This document shows, in pieces, positions 1 to 7,402 of a stretch of DNA of 46,544 nt; the stretch's first letter is position 1; each line of letters begins with the position of its first letter. This DNA is from Candidatus Intestinimonas merdavium. GTDB taxonomy: Bacteria; Bacillota; Clostridia; Oscillospirales; Oscillospiraceae. The stretch lies in contig DXCX01000047.1 in assembly GCA_019115785.1 (NCBI GenBank), positions 1 to 46,544 of the forward strand. Direction: 5' to 3'. The translations under genes and the position numbers were made by a program. The notes under the pieces are model-generated. The model was not told the DNA's origin. It was given only the letters and a program-made list of their open reading frames with translations, and did not search any database.

Positions 1-47
1 CTGCACCTCACTATCTCAGAGTCTTGAATACTCTCTGGTACTACCTT

Positions 48-140
48 GTACTACCATGCACTTCCTCAGACTCTTATAGTTTGGCAGAGCCATTTTACCC
101 TGACAAGTCGCCGACTGTTTTTACGCTTACGATACTAAAG
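48..140. other. non-coding left end, no convincing gene
   Basis: Bases 1-140 are visibly poorer in GC than the rest of the window. They carry two copies of GTACTACC (38-45 and 48-55), ten bases or one helical turn apart, and related CAGAGT/CAGACT words. The only reading frame is about 25 codons on the minus strand with no ribosome-binding site. The stretch lies just 3' of tRNA-Arg, a common integration site, so it could be the edge of an element to the left of the window. That is inference only. Confidence 0.3.
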
Positions 141-182
141 CAAAAAGATAGAGCCGAGGTCTCATGACCTCGGCTCTATCTT
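141..182 (-). terminator. intrinsic terminator after tRNA-Arg
   Basis: A perfect stem of 15 base pairs (147-161 with 166-180, loop TCAT) is followed, read on the minus strand, by TTTTT. It lies about 55 bases past the 3' end of tRNA-Arg and is the expected factor-independent terminator of that gene. Confidence 0.85.
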
Positions 183-237
183 CACTTCTACCGCAAATAC
201 ATTCCTGACAATATACAGGGTTCGTATCTGCGTGTTT

Positions 238-314
238 TGGTACGGCTGAAGGGATTCGAACCCCCGACCTACTGGTTCGTAGCCAGTCACTCTATCCAGC
301 TGAGCTACAGCCGC
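238..314 (-). tRNA. tRNA-Arg (anticodon ACG)
   Basis: On the minus strand a complete cloverleaf can be drawn. The acceptor stem GCGGCTG pairs with CAGCCGT (with a G-U first pair). The D-arm contains AGCTCAGCTGGA, the anticodon loop reads CTACGAA (anticodon ACG), and the T-arm has GGTTCGAATCC. The terminal CCA is encoded at 238-240. The ACG anticodon, read after A-to-I editing, decodes CGU/CGC/CGA arginine codons. It has its own terminator downstream. Confidence 0.96.
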
Positions 315-415
315 TTACTGTCTTCAGGAAGCTCATTCCTGACAGCTAGATTATACTAACACACCTGTTGATAAATTGCAAGGGGTAATTTTAAAAAAAG
401 ACAAATTTTTTCGTT

Positions 416-439
416 GCGGGCGGGGACACCCCCGCCCGC
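416..439 (-). terminator. strong hairpin after the Cys-rich gene
   Basis: A ten-base-pair, all G/C stem (416-425 with 430-439, loop ACAC) lies 14 bases after the stop of the Cys-rich microprotein. The T-rich tail on the minus strand is displaced by about ten bases (TTTGTCTTTTTTT), so it may be a terminator with a weak spacer. Confidence 0.6.
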
Positions 440-452
440 ATCCTATGTTTGC

Positions 453-623
453 TCAGCAGCAGCTGTTGTTGTTGCCGCAGCCGCAGCTGTTGCCACAGCC
501 GCAGCTGTTGCCGCAGCCACCCCAGCTCCCGCCGCAGCAGCAGATCAGGATGATGATCAGGACGATCCACAGGCAGCTACCGCCGCCAAAGCCGCCAAAC
601 CCGCAGCCATTGTTGCACCCCAT
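453..623 (-). CDS. Gly/Cys-rich single-pass microprotein, 'chorion class high-cysteine' type
   Basis: A 56-residue protein. An N-terminal segment rich in Gly, Asn and Phe (start MGCNNGCGFGGFGGG) is followed by a hydrophobic stretch LWIVLIIILICCC near residues 18-30. The tail repeats GCGNSC units and ends GNNNSCC. This organisation matches the small proteins of gut Clostridia that databases label chorion class high-cysteine HCB protein 13; that label reflects composition, not a known function. The start was chosen at 623 because GGGAGG lies eight bases upstream; a longer frame reaching 707 has no better site. The hydrophobic block suggests a membrane anchor with a Cys-rich tail that could bind metal or form disulfides, which is inference. 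It is a monocistronic gene between its own terminator and the SLH gene. Confidence 0.75.
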   Translation of the reverse strand: MGCNNGCGFGGFGGGSCLWIVLIIILICCCGGSWGGCGNSCGCGNSCGCGNNNSCC

Positions 624-724
624 AATGAAGTACCTCCCAATGAGATGGTAGACCGTCTCCGGCCTCCATCTCATCCTATGCGCGGATGCGGGTTTCGTGC
701 TCCACAAATCAAAACTTCCAGCAC

Positions 725-1885
725 CTACAGGCGGGACACCTTCACACCGGCACGCACGGTAATAACCACTGCCTGATCCATAACACCGGCAGCCACCAGC
801 CGCTCCTGAAGCGTGCCGCTCCCGTCCTTCTGCACGGCGTCCAGGGCAAAGTAGGAGAGATAGACCACGTGTGCTCTCAGGAACGTTCCGCTCTCCAGAG
901 CCTGCCGCTCCCCCTCGGTCAGGATGCCCAGCTCTACGCTCCGCTGAAAGACGTTGTCCCAGGTAAAGTCGGGGTTTTCTCCGCTCTCGCTGTACCCAAG
1001 CGCCCGCAGCAGGAAGGTCACATACTGCTTGGCGGTCATCGTGTCATTGGTGCCGAAGCGCTTGGCCACCTCGTCCATCCCCTTGGTGTATCCCTTCTCA
1101 TAGGCATAGGCCACATAGCTCTGGCACCAGGCCGGCACATCGGTAAAGGGGCAGGCCGCCGTAGTGGACAGGGCGTCTTTTTCCTCCCCAATGAGGCGCA
1201 AAAACATAATCAGGCCCTGGATGCGGGTGGGCGCCTGCTCCAGATCGTAGCCAGAGCCATGGCCTGTGCCGCTCCCCTGGAAGAGCCCCATAATGCGCAG
1301 CGCGTCGGCCAGGGCGTTGTAGTCGGTCCGGTCGCTCTCGATAAGGGTGTAGTAGCCCTCCAGAGAGAGTACCGCTGTGGGGGAGGTCACCGTGATGGCA
1401 GCCACCGTGTCCTCCGCCACCAGATACCGCCGCCCTCCGGTCAGAGCACCCGAGCCCTGTTCCCAGCCGCTGGAGAGATCAATGGCCTTCTTTCCGGTGC
1501 AGGAGAGATTCCCGCTGCCGGCCAGAAGCAGGAAACCTGACCCCGCCTCCACCCGGATGGTATCCCCCTGTTTGACCCGGATGTCCTGGAAAGCGGCCTG
1601 ATAGCTGTCTCCAGACGGACTGGCGCCGCCAGACGGGTTGTTGCCCAGCTGGGTCAGATAGGAATCGTGCTTCTCCTTCAGCTTATCCTCGGCGTCGGCA
1701 TACAGGTTGTCATACCGCTGGTTGATGCGATTCTCCGCCTGGGCCACCGCCTGTGTGGTATAGGTCCCGTCCACATAGCCCTTGGACACCAACGGGTCAT
1801 TCGCCCCACCGCCCACGGCCAGGGCCACCGAGGTACAGAGCAACACCCCTGCCGCCCCCGTAGCCGCCAGTACTCGCTTCTTCAT
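725..1885 (-). CDS. secreted S-layer homology (SLH) domain protein
   Basis: A 386-residue protein. The start at 1885 has AAGGAG upstream and yields a clear signal peptide (KKR, then a hydrophobic core LAATGAAGVLLCTSVALA). Residues about 30-75 are charged and helical and may form a coiled coil. Residues about 95-180 look like a beta-rich domain. From about residue 195 there are SLH-like repeats with typical patterns: FTDVPAWCQSYVAYAYEKGY, then a second unit around TAKQYVTFLLRALGY, with a third degenerate unit at the end. SLH domains bind pyruvylated secondary wall polymer, so the protein is probably held non-covalently on the cell surface. A second SLH protein lies at 5886-7205. The role of the central domain is not recognisable. 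Confidence 0.85.
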   Translation of the reverse strand: MKKRVLAATGAAGVLLCTSVALAVGGGANDPLVSKGYVDGTYTTQAVAQAENRINQRYDNLYADAEDKLKEKHDSYLTQLGNNPSGGASPSGDSYQAAFQDIRVKQGDTIRVEAGSGFLLLAGSGNLSCTGKKAIDLSSGWEQGSGALTGGRRYLVAEDTVAAITVTSPTAVLSLEGYYTLIESDRTDYNALADALRIMGLFQGSGTGHGSGYDLEQAPTRIQGLIMFLRLIGEEKDALSTTAACPFTDVPAWCQSYVAYAYEKGYTKGMDEVAKRFGTNDTMTAKQYVTFLLRALGYSESGENPDFTWDNVFQRSVELGILTEGERQALESGTFLRAHVVYLSYFALDAVQKDGSGTLQERLVAAGVMDQAVVITVRAGVKVSRL

Positions 1886-1939
1886 ATAAAACTCCTTTGC
1901 CCCATGGCTCCTGCCGCGCCCGCAGACGCGTTTTTTCCT

Positions 1940-1968
1940 AGTATAGCAAACCGGACCGGGCCTTGCAA
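1940..1968 (-). promoter_or_regulatory. sigma-A promoter of the SLH gene
   Basis: Read on the minus strand, a -35 TTGCAA (1963-1968) and a -10 TATACT (1940-1945) are separated by exactly 17 bases. It lies about 55 bases ahead of the SLH start codon. Confidence 0.7.
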
Positions 1969-2014
1969 TCCCCAGAGCCTGGCAGTACCGCCGTTTCCAA
2001 TCCATACCTTATAT

Positions 2015-2047
2015 ACCAATGCCTCCGGCACAGCCGGAGGCATTGGT
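2015..2047 (-). terminator. perfect hairpin after the upp/GNAT operon
   Basis: A stem of 15 base pairs (2015-2029 with 2033-2047) begins a few bases past the GNAT stop. There is no real T-run on either side, so termination is plausible but it could also act as a 3' stabiliser. Confidence 0.55.
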
Positions 2048-2050
2048 TTG

Positions 2051-2671
2051 TCAAAGCCCGCGCACAGCAGGGGAGGTCGTTGGAGCCTGCTCCGGAAGGG
2101 GAGTCTCCTTGTGCCACTGCTCACTGCGGAGAACCATATGGATGTGGTCCTCCCACACACCGTTGATCTTCAGATACTTGACGGCCAGACCCTCATGGTA
2201 GAAGCCGGCCTTTTCCGCCACCCGGAGGGATGCCCTGTTCTTGGGCATAATATTGGCCTCGATGCGGTGGAGCCCCAGATCCTCGAAGGCAATGCCAGCG
2301 GCGGCCTCCACCGCCTCGGTCATATAGCCTTGGCAGAGCAGCTCACCATCCAGCTTGTAGCCCATATGGCAGGACTGAAAGGCGCCCCGGACCAGGTTGC
2401 TGAGCCCGACCATGCCGATGAGCCGCTCCGGCTTCCCCCGCAGGAAAAGGTAAAACCGGTAGCCACGGTCCTCCCGGGCCAGCTCCACATCCCGCTCCAA
2501 CAGAATACGCTGTTCCGCCTCTGTAAAGAAAGCGTCCTCCCGCTGGGGATCAAAGGCGGAAAAGAAAGCCCGATTCCGTCGGTAGTATTCGGACAGGGCA
2601 ACAGCGAAGGACGGCGCGGCCAGCCGTAGGGCCAGCCGCACCGTCTCATAGACATGCCTGCATCCGCTCAT
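2051..2671 (-). CDS. GNAT-family N-acetyltransferase, RimJ/RimL-like
   Basis: A 206-residue acetyltransferase. It begins with the RimJ/L-type pattern [10 protein letters not shown], and continues with a beta-bulge region [18 protein letters not shown]. The acetyl-CoA loop segment [16 protein letters not shown] and the C-terminal signature [20 protein letters not shown] (about residues 139-158) are classic for this group. These enzymes transfer acetyl from acetyl-CoA to protein N-termini (for example ribosomal proteins) or small amines; the substrate here is unknown. The start codon overlaps the upp stop by four bases (ATGA), so it is probably translated by coupling as the last gene of tsaE-tsaB-upp. 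Many Firmicutes keep rimI next to tsaB, but this protein resembles RimJ/L more than RimI. Confidence 0.85.
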   Translation of the reverse strand: MSGCRHVYETVRLALRLAAPSFAVALSEYYRRNRAFFSAFDPQREDAFFTEAEQRILLERDVELAREDRGYRFYLFLRGKPERLIGMVGLSNLVRGAFQSCHMGYKLDGELLCQGYMTEAVEAAAGIAFEDLGLHRIEANIMPKNRASLRVAEKAGFYHEGLAVKYLKINGVWEDHIHMVLRSEQWHKETPLPEQAPTTSPAVRGL

Positions 2672-3300
2672 TTGGTGCCGAAGATCCGGTCGCCGGCGTC
2701 GCCCAGTCCTGGCACGATATAGCCGTGCTCGTTGAGCTTCTCATCCAAAGCGGCGCAGTAGATCTCCACATCAGGGTGATCCTTGCGGATCCGCTCCACA
2801 CCCTCGGGGGCGGCGATGATGTTCATGAGCTTGATGTGCTTGACGTCGTAGTTCTTGATGAACTGGATGGCGGCGGAGGCGGAGCCGCCGGTGGCCAGCA
2901 TGGGGTCCAGGATAATGACGTCCCGCTCAGCGATGTCGGTGGGCATCTTACAGTAGTACTCCACCGGCTCCAGGGTATCGGGGTCCCGGTATAGGCCGAT
3001 GTGGCCCACCTTGGCGGAGGGGATCAGAGTCAGGATACCGTCCACCATCCCCAGACCGGCCCGGAGCACGGGGACGATGGCCAGCTTCTTCCCGGCCAGG
3101 GCTCGGAAGGTACCGGTGGCCACGGGAGTCTTGATGGTGACCTCCTCGGTGGGCAGATCACGGGTGGCCTCATAGCACATGAGGGTGGCGATCTCGGAGA
3201 CGATCTCTCTGAACTCTTTGACGCCGGTGCGCTCATCCCGAAGGATGGCCAGCTTGTGCTGGATCAGCGGGTGGTCAAAAATGTGTACCATTTCATCCAT
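2668..3300 (-). CDS. upp: uracil phosphoribosyltransferase
   Basis: A 210-residue type I PRTase that makes UMP and pyrophosphate from uracil and PRPP in pyrimidine salvage. The N-terminal [18 protein letters not shown] and [10 protein letters not shown] are diagnostic of Upp. The [19 protein letters not shown] segment and the PRPP loop [14 protein letters not shown] (around residues 128-141) are intact, as is the C-terminal [13 protein letters not shown] uracil-binding motif. The start at 3300 overlaps the end of tsaB by eight bases and is preceded by AAAGGGG; a second in-frame ATG at 3291 is possible. It is the third gene of the tsaE operon. Confidence 0.97.
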   Translation of the reverse strand: MDEMVHIFDHPLIQHKLAILRDERTGVKEFREIVSEIATLMCYEATRDLPTEEVTIKTPVATGTFRALAGKKLAIVPVLRAGLGMVDGILTLIPSAKVGHIGLYRDPDTLEPVEYYCKMPTDIAERDVIILDPMLATGGSASAAIQFIKNYDVKHIKLMNIIAAPEGVERIRKDHPDVEIYCAALDEKLNEHGYIVPGLGDAGDRIFGTK

Positions 3301-4033
3301 GTTGTTCTTCCCCTTTGTCGTTTTTCACGGTCATTTCTTTTTCTTTGGCCAGCCGCTCCCGCTCGGCCTGGGAGAGCCGGTGGTAGACAGGTGAGAGCGC
3401 CGCCGCAGTCACCAGGCCATCCGCCCGAGCCAGCTCCAGCGCACCCCGGGCCACACCCCACGCGCTCTGAAGGCGCAGGTGGGGGGGCGCCAGCTCCACC
3501 GGCAGGCCCCGCTTGGTCAATTCATTATAACACAGTACCGCGCCGTCTCCAACCAGTATTTGTGTTTTTTTGCGCTCCACCAGCTCTCCGGCCAGCTCCT
3601 CAATGGAGATGGCCCGGTCGGGACTCAGCCGGGCAAGGACTCCCCCGCCGGCCTGGAAACGGGCGTTGTACACCTGATGCCGCCGGGCGTCCATGACGGC
3701 ACAAATGTCGCCCTCCATGTGGGCCAGGGTCCAGGCCATGGCCTCCAGTGTGGAGACTCCGGCACAGGGCTTGTTCCACGGCCAGGCCAGGCCCTTGGCC
3801 GCCGCCACACCGATGCGCAGTCCGGTAAAGGAGCCGGGTCCCGCCGCCACGGCAATAACGTCCATCTCCTCCAGGGTAAGGCCGCAGTTCTTCAGCAGAT
3901 CGCCGCACATGGGAAGAAGGGTCCGGCTGTGGGTGAGTCCGCTGTGCTGAAAGGACTGGGCGAGCAGCTTTTCGTCCTCACACACCGCCACAGAGCACGC
4001 AACAGCGGAGGATTCCAAGGACAAGATCTTCAA
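3293..4033 (-). CDS. tsaB: tRNA t6A37 biosynthesis protein TsaB
   Basis: A 246-residue member of the ASKHA-fold TsaB family. The N-terminus [17 protein letters not shown] and the strongly conserved block [20 protein letters not shown] (about residues 62-81) identify it. TsaB forms a dimer with TsaD; with TsaE and TsaC it helps transfer threonylcarbamoyl to A37 of ANN-decoding tRNAs. The start is a TTG whose last bases overlap the tsaE stop (TTGA), with GGAGG nine bases upstream, so translation is coupled to tsaE. The C-terminal extension is Lys/Glu-rich. TsaD and TsaC are not in this window. Confidence 0.95.
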   Translation of the reverse strand: MKILSLESSAVACSVAVCEDEKLLAQSFQHSGLTHSRTLLPMCGDLLKNCGLTLEEMDVIAVAAGPGSFTGLRIGVAAAKGLAWPWNKPCAGVSTLEAMAWTLAHMEGDICAVMDARRHQVYNARFQAGGGVLARLSPDRAISIEELAGELVERKKTQILVGDGAVLCYNELTKRGLPVELAPPHLRLQSAWGVARGALELARADGLVTAAALSPVYHRLSQAERERLAKEKEMTVKNDKGEEQHG

Positions 4034-4458
4034 TCCAACATTCCTCCCCCTATGGTGATGATCCGTTGCTCATCCTCCGCACCCCGGCGGATGTCCACCC
4101 GGAGACAGTCCTCCCCCAGCGCATCGGAGACATTTTCGCTCCACTCCACTGCACACACGCCTCCCCGGTCCAAGTAGTCCTCCCAGCCGATGTCAAAGAG
4201 CTCGTCAGCACTGCCCAGGCGGTACATGTCAAAGTGGAAAAGGGGAAGTCTCCCCCCCTCATATTCATTGACAATGGTAAATGTGGGGCTGGTCACCCGC
4301 TCCCTTACCCCCAGACCCCGGGCCAGCCCTCGGACAAAGGCGGTCTTTCCAGCTCCCAGGTCACCGGTGAAGGCGATGACCGTCCCCGGCTCCAGGCGCC
4401 TGGCCAGGGCCTCGCCCAAGGCCTCGGTCTCCTCCGGGCTGTTGGTCACATGCTCCAA
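4030..4458 (-). CDS. tsaE: tRNA t6A37 biosynthesis ATPase TsaE
   Basis: A 142-residue P-loop ATPase. Walker A is [10 protein letters not shown] near residue 33. [12 protein letters not shown] and the downstream LFHFDMYRL are typical of the family, as is the EWSENV motif near the C-terminus. TsaE hydrolyses ATP to reset the TsaB-TsaD complex in t6A synthesis. The start is TTG at 4458 with AGGAGG eight bases upstream. It is the first gene of tsaE-tsaB-upp-GNAT, driven by the promoter at 4512-4540. Confidence 0.95.
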   Translation of the reverse strand: MEHVTNSPEETEALGEALARRLEPGTVIAFTGDLGAGKTAFVRGLARGLGVRERVTSPTFTIVNEYEGGRLPLFHFDMYRLGSADELFDIGWEDYLDRGGVCAVEWSENVSDALGEDCLRVDIRRGAEDEQRIITIGGGMLD

Positions 4459-4511
4459 TGGACGCCCCTCCTCTCCTCCGGGTCTGTCTACCTGTACATG
4501 GCATCCGGTTG

Positions 4512-4540
4512 ATTATAGCACAAAAAAACACCGCTGTAAA
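4512..4540 (-). promoter_or_regulatory. promoter of tsaE-tsaB-upp operon
   Basis: On the minus strand, -35 TTTACA (4535-4540) and a perfect -10 TATAAT (4512-4517) are 17 bases apart. The predicted transcript begins near 4505, leaving a leader of about 47 bases before tsaE. It is divergent from, and almost touching, the rodA promoter. Confidence 0.8.
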
Positions 4541-4545
4541 ACCTG

Positions 4546-4574
4546 TTTACGAAATCTGTCCGGAGTGATACAAT
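4546..4574 (+). promoter_or_regulatory. promoter of rodA-like gene
   Basis: -35 TTTACG (4546-4551) and -10 TACAAT (4569-4574) are separated by 17 bases, about 30 bases before the Shine-Dalgarno site of the rodA-like gene. Confidence 0.7.
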
Positions 4575-4611
4575 AACACATACGCAGCCTATATCAAAGG
4601 AGGTCCAGCCC

Positions 4612-5802
4612 GTGTGGCTCTCCGACTGGATCAAAGAATTTTTCCGCAAGGCGGATGTTGTTCTCCTTGCGCTCATTGTAGCCGCCTCCCTCTTCGGGGT
4701 GGTCCTCATCTACAGCGCCACCCGCTACCTCGGACACGCCGGTATCCGCTTCGTCCCCATTCAGCTGATCTCCATCGTCTTAGGCGTGGTGGTCTATTTC
4801 GTCATGTCCTTTGTGGACGTGGAGCTCTTTACTGAGCGGAGCTGGAAATGGATGCTCGGCTTTAACATCTTTATCATTCTCCTGCTCAAGACCCCCTTCG
4901 GCGTAGGCGCCGAGACCACCGGCAATAACTCCTGGCTGGCCTTTCCCTTTCTACCGGTAAACATACAGCCCGCCGAGGTGGCCAAGGTCTTCTTTGTCCT
5001 CCTCCTGGCCCTCCAGTGCCGGAAGCTCCAGGACTGGGGCATCAGCCGCTTCACCTCGGTGATCCAGTTGGCGGGACACACCCTTCTCATGGCGGGTATC
5101 ATTGCCGCCGTCTCCGGGGACTTCGGCATGGTGGTGGTCTACCTGGGTCTTTTCGTCATCATGGCCTGGACCGCCGGGGTGAAAAAGCGCTGGTTTGCCC
5201 TGGGGCTGGCCATCTCCGCCGGGGGACTGGCCCTGATCTGGTCCCGTATCCCAGCCTATATCCAAAACCGCTTTACCGTGGTCATCGACCACATCATCGG
5301 GAACCCGGACACCCTCTATCAACAGACCCAAGACGCCGGCTGGCAGCAGACCCGCAGCGTACTGGCCATCGGCAGCGGCGGACTCTTCGGCCAGGGCTAC
5401 CTCCAGGGTACCCAGACCCAGAGCACCTCCGCTGAAGCCCTCCCCGCCCGATATACCGACGAGATCTTCGCCGTATGCGGCGAGGAGCTGGGACTCATCG
5501 GCTGCGTGGCGGTGATGCTCCTGCTGACCGCCATCATCCTGCGCTGCGTCTGGGTGGCGCGCCGGGCAAGCAGTCCCATGTCGGCCTACATCGCCATGGG
5601 CTACGCCGCCATGCTCTTCATCCAGACCGGCATCAACATCGGCATGTGCCTCTATGTCTTCCCGGTGGTGGGCCTCACCCTCCCCTTCTTCAGCTACGGC
5701 GGCTCCTCCATCATCACCCTCTATGCCTGCATGGGCATCGTCTCCGGCATCAAAATGCGCTCCCTGCCCAGTTGGCTGCGGGATCGGAGCCAGCTCAACT
5801 AA
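4612..5802 (+). CDS. rodA: SEDS-family peptidoglycan glycosyltransferase, RodA-like
   Basis: A 396-residue polytopic membrane protein with about ten hydrophobic helices. SEDS proteins polymerise lipid II into glycan strands and work with a class B PBP; RodA serves elongation, FtsW division, SpoVE the spore cortex. Family landmarks are the NNSWLAFPFLPVNIQPAEVAK block (about residues 103-123), the large extracytoplasmic loop with GWQQTRSVLAIGSGGLFGQG, and the C-terminal GLTLPFFSYGGSSII. The short N-terminus and loop favour RodA over FtsW, but assignment within the family is tentative. The start is GTG at 4612, with AAAGGAGG correctly spaced. No PBP gene is adjacent, unlike the second SEDS gene at 30197. 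The SLH/Ig gene follows 83 bases downstream. Confidence 0.88.
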   Translation: MWLSDWIKEFFRKADVVLLALIVAASLFGVVLIYSATRYLGHAGIRFVPIQLISIVLGVVVYFVMSFVDVELFTERSWKWMLGFNIFIILLLKTPFGVGAETTGNNSWLAFPFLPVNIQPAEVAKVFFVLLLALQCRKLQDWGISRFTSVIQLAGHTLLMAGIIAAVSGDFGMVVVYLGLFVIMAWTAGVKKRWFALGLAISAGGLALIWSRIPAYIQNRFTVVIDHIIGNPDTLYQQTQDAGWQQTRSVLAIGSGGLFGQGYLQGTQTQSTSAEALPARYTDEIFAVCGEELGLIGCVAVMLLLTAIILRCVWVARRASSPMSAYIAMGYAAMLFIQTGINIGMCLYVFPVVGLTLPFFSYGGSSIITLYACMGIVSGIKMRSLPSWLRDRSQLN

Positions 5803-5885
5803 TTGGAGGAATTGGTATAATCTCACGCCGGACGTCCAAACTAAGACCACACCCTGACCCTGTGTCATTGAAGGAGGTCTTCGTT

Positions 5886-7205
5886 TTGAACTGTCCCCGT
5901 TCCCTGCGCCGGGGGGTGCTGCTGCTTTTGATGCTCACCCTCTCGGTGCTCATGGCGCTTCCTGTCTCCGCCCAACTGCTCAGCGGTTCGCCTGAGCCTC
6001 CGGCCGTTGCCACCTTTGCCAAAAACGGTACCCCGCAGGAGGTCTTCACCTTCTCTCCCGCTGATTTTCTGGTGGAAAACAGCGATGAGCCTTTGGACTC
6101 CATTGTGCTCACCTCACTGCCCGACTCCAACGCCGGCGTGCTCACTTTGGGCGGCATTGATTTGGCCTCCGGGGAGGCTGTGGCCATGGAGGCCGTCTCT
6201 GGCATGGCCTTCACCCCCAACGCCTCTCCCACTGTGGCCACCACCAGCTTCACCTTCACCCCTGTCTTCGCTGACGGCTCCGCCGGAGCCGACGTAAAGG
6301 TGGATCTCTATCTGCTCACCGCGGAAAACGCCGCCCCCATTGCCCAGGATCTGGAACTGAGCACCTATAAGAATGTGGCCGCCACCGGACAGTTCTCCGC
6401 CGTGGACCCGGAGGGCGACCTGCTCACCTTCCGCCTGGTGGACAAGCCCGCCCGTGGCGCCGTCACGCTGCCGGAAGACGGCTCCACCACCTTCACCTAC
6501 ACCCCCTATGAGAACAAAACCGGCAAAGACTCCTTCACCTATGTGGCGGTGGATGCCGTGGGCAACACCTCTGAACCCGCCACAGTGAAGGTCAAGATCG
6601 AAAAGGCCAACACCAAGGTGACTTACGCCGACATGGACGGGGTGAGCGCCTACCGCTCCGCCCTGCGGCTGGCTGAGGAGGGAGTCCTCATCGGCGAGTG
6701 CGTGGGCGGCACCTATTTCTTCCAGCCCGACCTGCCGGTGAGCCGGGAGGAGTTTGTCACACTGGCCATGCACACTATGGACCTGGAGGCCCTGGAGGGA
6801 ATCACCCGCACCGGCTTCGCCGACGATGAGACCATCCCCACCTGGGCCAAGGGCTATGTATCCTCCGCCCTGAAGTCGGGCTATATCCAAGGCGTGGTCA
6901 GCGCCGATGGCGTGGTCTTTGACCCGGAGCGCGCCATCACCCGGGCGGAGGCCGCGGTGCTGCTGGACCGGATGCTCCAGGTCACGGACGCCGCCGTCAC
7001 CACCATGTATACCGACCTGGATGTGGCCCCCGCCTGGGCCTGCCAGGCAGCGGTCAACCTGGAGACCGCCGGAGTTCTCCAGGCCAATGCCGACGGCGCC
7101 CTCGCCCTCTCCGATCCCCTGACCCGGGCTGACGCCGCCGATCTGCTGTGCGGCGCCCTTGATGTCCTAGAGAGCCGTGAAGATCAGGGCTGGTCTCTGT
7201 GGTGA
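5886..7205 (+). CDS. secreted protein with Ig/cadherin-like domain and SLH repeats
   Basis: A 439-residue protein. The start is TTG at 5886, eight bases after AAGGAGG; the frame stays open upstream but only as a shadow of rodA. A signal peptide is clear (RRGVLLLLMLTLSVLMALPVSAQ). Residues about 30-140 form a first beta-rich domain. Residues about 147-237 look like a tandem-95/Big_9 repeat: AAPIAQDLELSTYKNVAATG, DPEGDLLTFRLVDKPARGAV, then GKDSFTYVAVDAVGN. From about residue 245 there are three SLH repeats (examples: VSREEFVTLAMHTMDLEAL, ITRAEAAVLLDRMLQV, LTRADAADLLCGAL). The protein is probably anchored to wall polymer as a surface adhesin or structural protein; its ligand is unknown. It may be co-transcribed with rodA. 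Confidence 0.85.
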   Translation: MNCPRSLRRGVLLLLMLTLSVLMALPVSAQLLSGSPEPPAVATFAKNGTPQEVFTFSPADFLVENSDEPLDSIVLTSLPDSNAGVLTLGGIDLASGEAVAMEAVSGMAFTPNASPTVATTSFTFTPVFADGSAGADVKVDLYLLTAENAAPIAQDLELSTYKNVAATGQFSAVDPEGDLLTFRLVDKPARGAVTLPEDGSTTFTYTPYENKTGKDSFTYVAVDAVGNTSEPATVKVKIEKANTKVTYADMDGVSAYRSALRLAEEGVLIGECVGGTYFFQPDLPVSREEFVTLAMHTMDLEALEGITRTGFADDETIPTWAKGYVSSALKSGYIQGVVSADGVVFDPERAITRAEAAVLLDRMLQVTDAAVTTMYTDLDVAPAWACQAAVNLETAGVLQANADGALALSDPLTRADAADLLCGALDVLESREDQGWSLW

Positions 7206-7216
7206 GCAGTTAAGAC

Positions 7217-7245
7217 TTGACAAGTCTTCCCGTTCGGGCTATGAT
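7217..7245 (+). promoter_or_regulatory. consensus promoter of the fluoride-switch transcript
   Basis: A perfect -35 TTGACA (7217-7222), a 17-base spacer and -10 TATGAT (7240-7245) predict transcription from about 7252, just ahead of the riboswitch. Confidence 0.85.
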
Positions 7246-7277
7246 ATGGCATGCGCGGCGGCCTTGTATCGCCGCCC

Positions 7278-7368
7278 CGGGGAATGAAGTTCTCCCCTGG
7301 CCATGGCCTAAACCGCTGAAAAGCTGATGACTTCTGCAAATTTTTTTGCAGGGGCATCAGCTTTTTTT
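7278..7368 (+). ncRNA. fluoride (crcB-motif) riboswitch with terminator platform
   Basis: The aptamer covers about 7279-7337. The first stem GGGGA/TCCCC closes a nine-base loop ATGAAGTTC, matching the AUG..GUUC pattern of the crcB motif. It is followed by ACCGCTGAAAAGCTGATGAC and CTTCTGC, which agree closely with the conserved 3' half. The expression platform is a terminator: 7319-7329 (containing GCTGATG of the aptamer) pairs with 7355-7365, an inner stem pairs 7334-7340 with 7345-7351, and TTTTTTT follows at 7362-7368. Because the terminator stem consumes aptamer bases, fluoride binding should block termination and turn the downstream antiporter on. The motif and platform are seen in the sequence; the ligand follows from the known class. 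Confidence 0.9.
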
Positions 7369-7402
7369 CGCCCCTGCGCGGAAGAAAGAAGGAGGAAACC
7401 AC

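Noticed and set aside
414..776. Ala/Val-rich plus-strand frame opposite the Cys-rich gene
   Set aside because: Its composition is explained by the reverse complement of the GCG/Cys repeats, and it lacks a ribosome site, while the minus-strand frame has GGGAGG and a known family pattern.
5475..5885. Upstream extension of the SLH/Ig protein into rodA
   Set aside because: The TTG at 5886 has AAGGAGG at ideal spacing and is followed by a clear signal peptide; the extension overlaps rodA in another frame.
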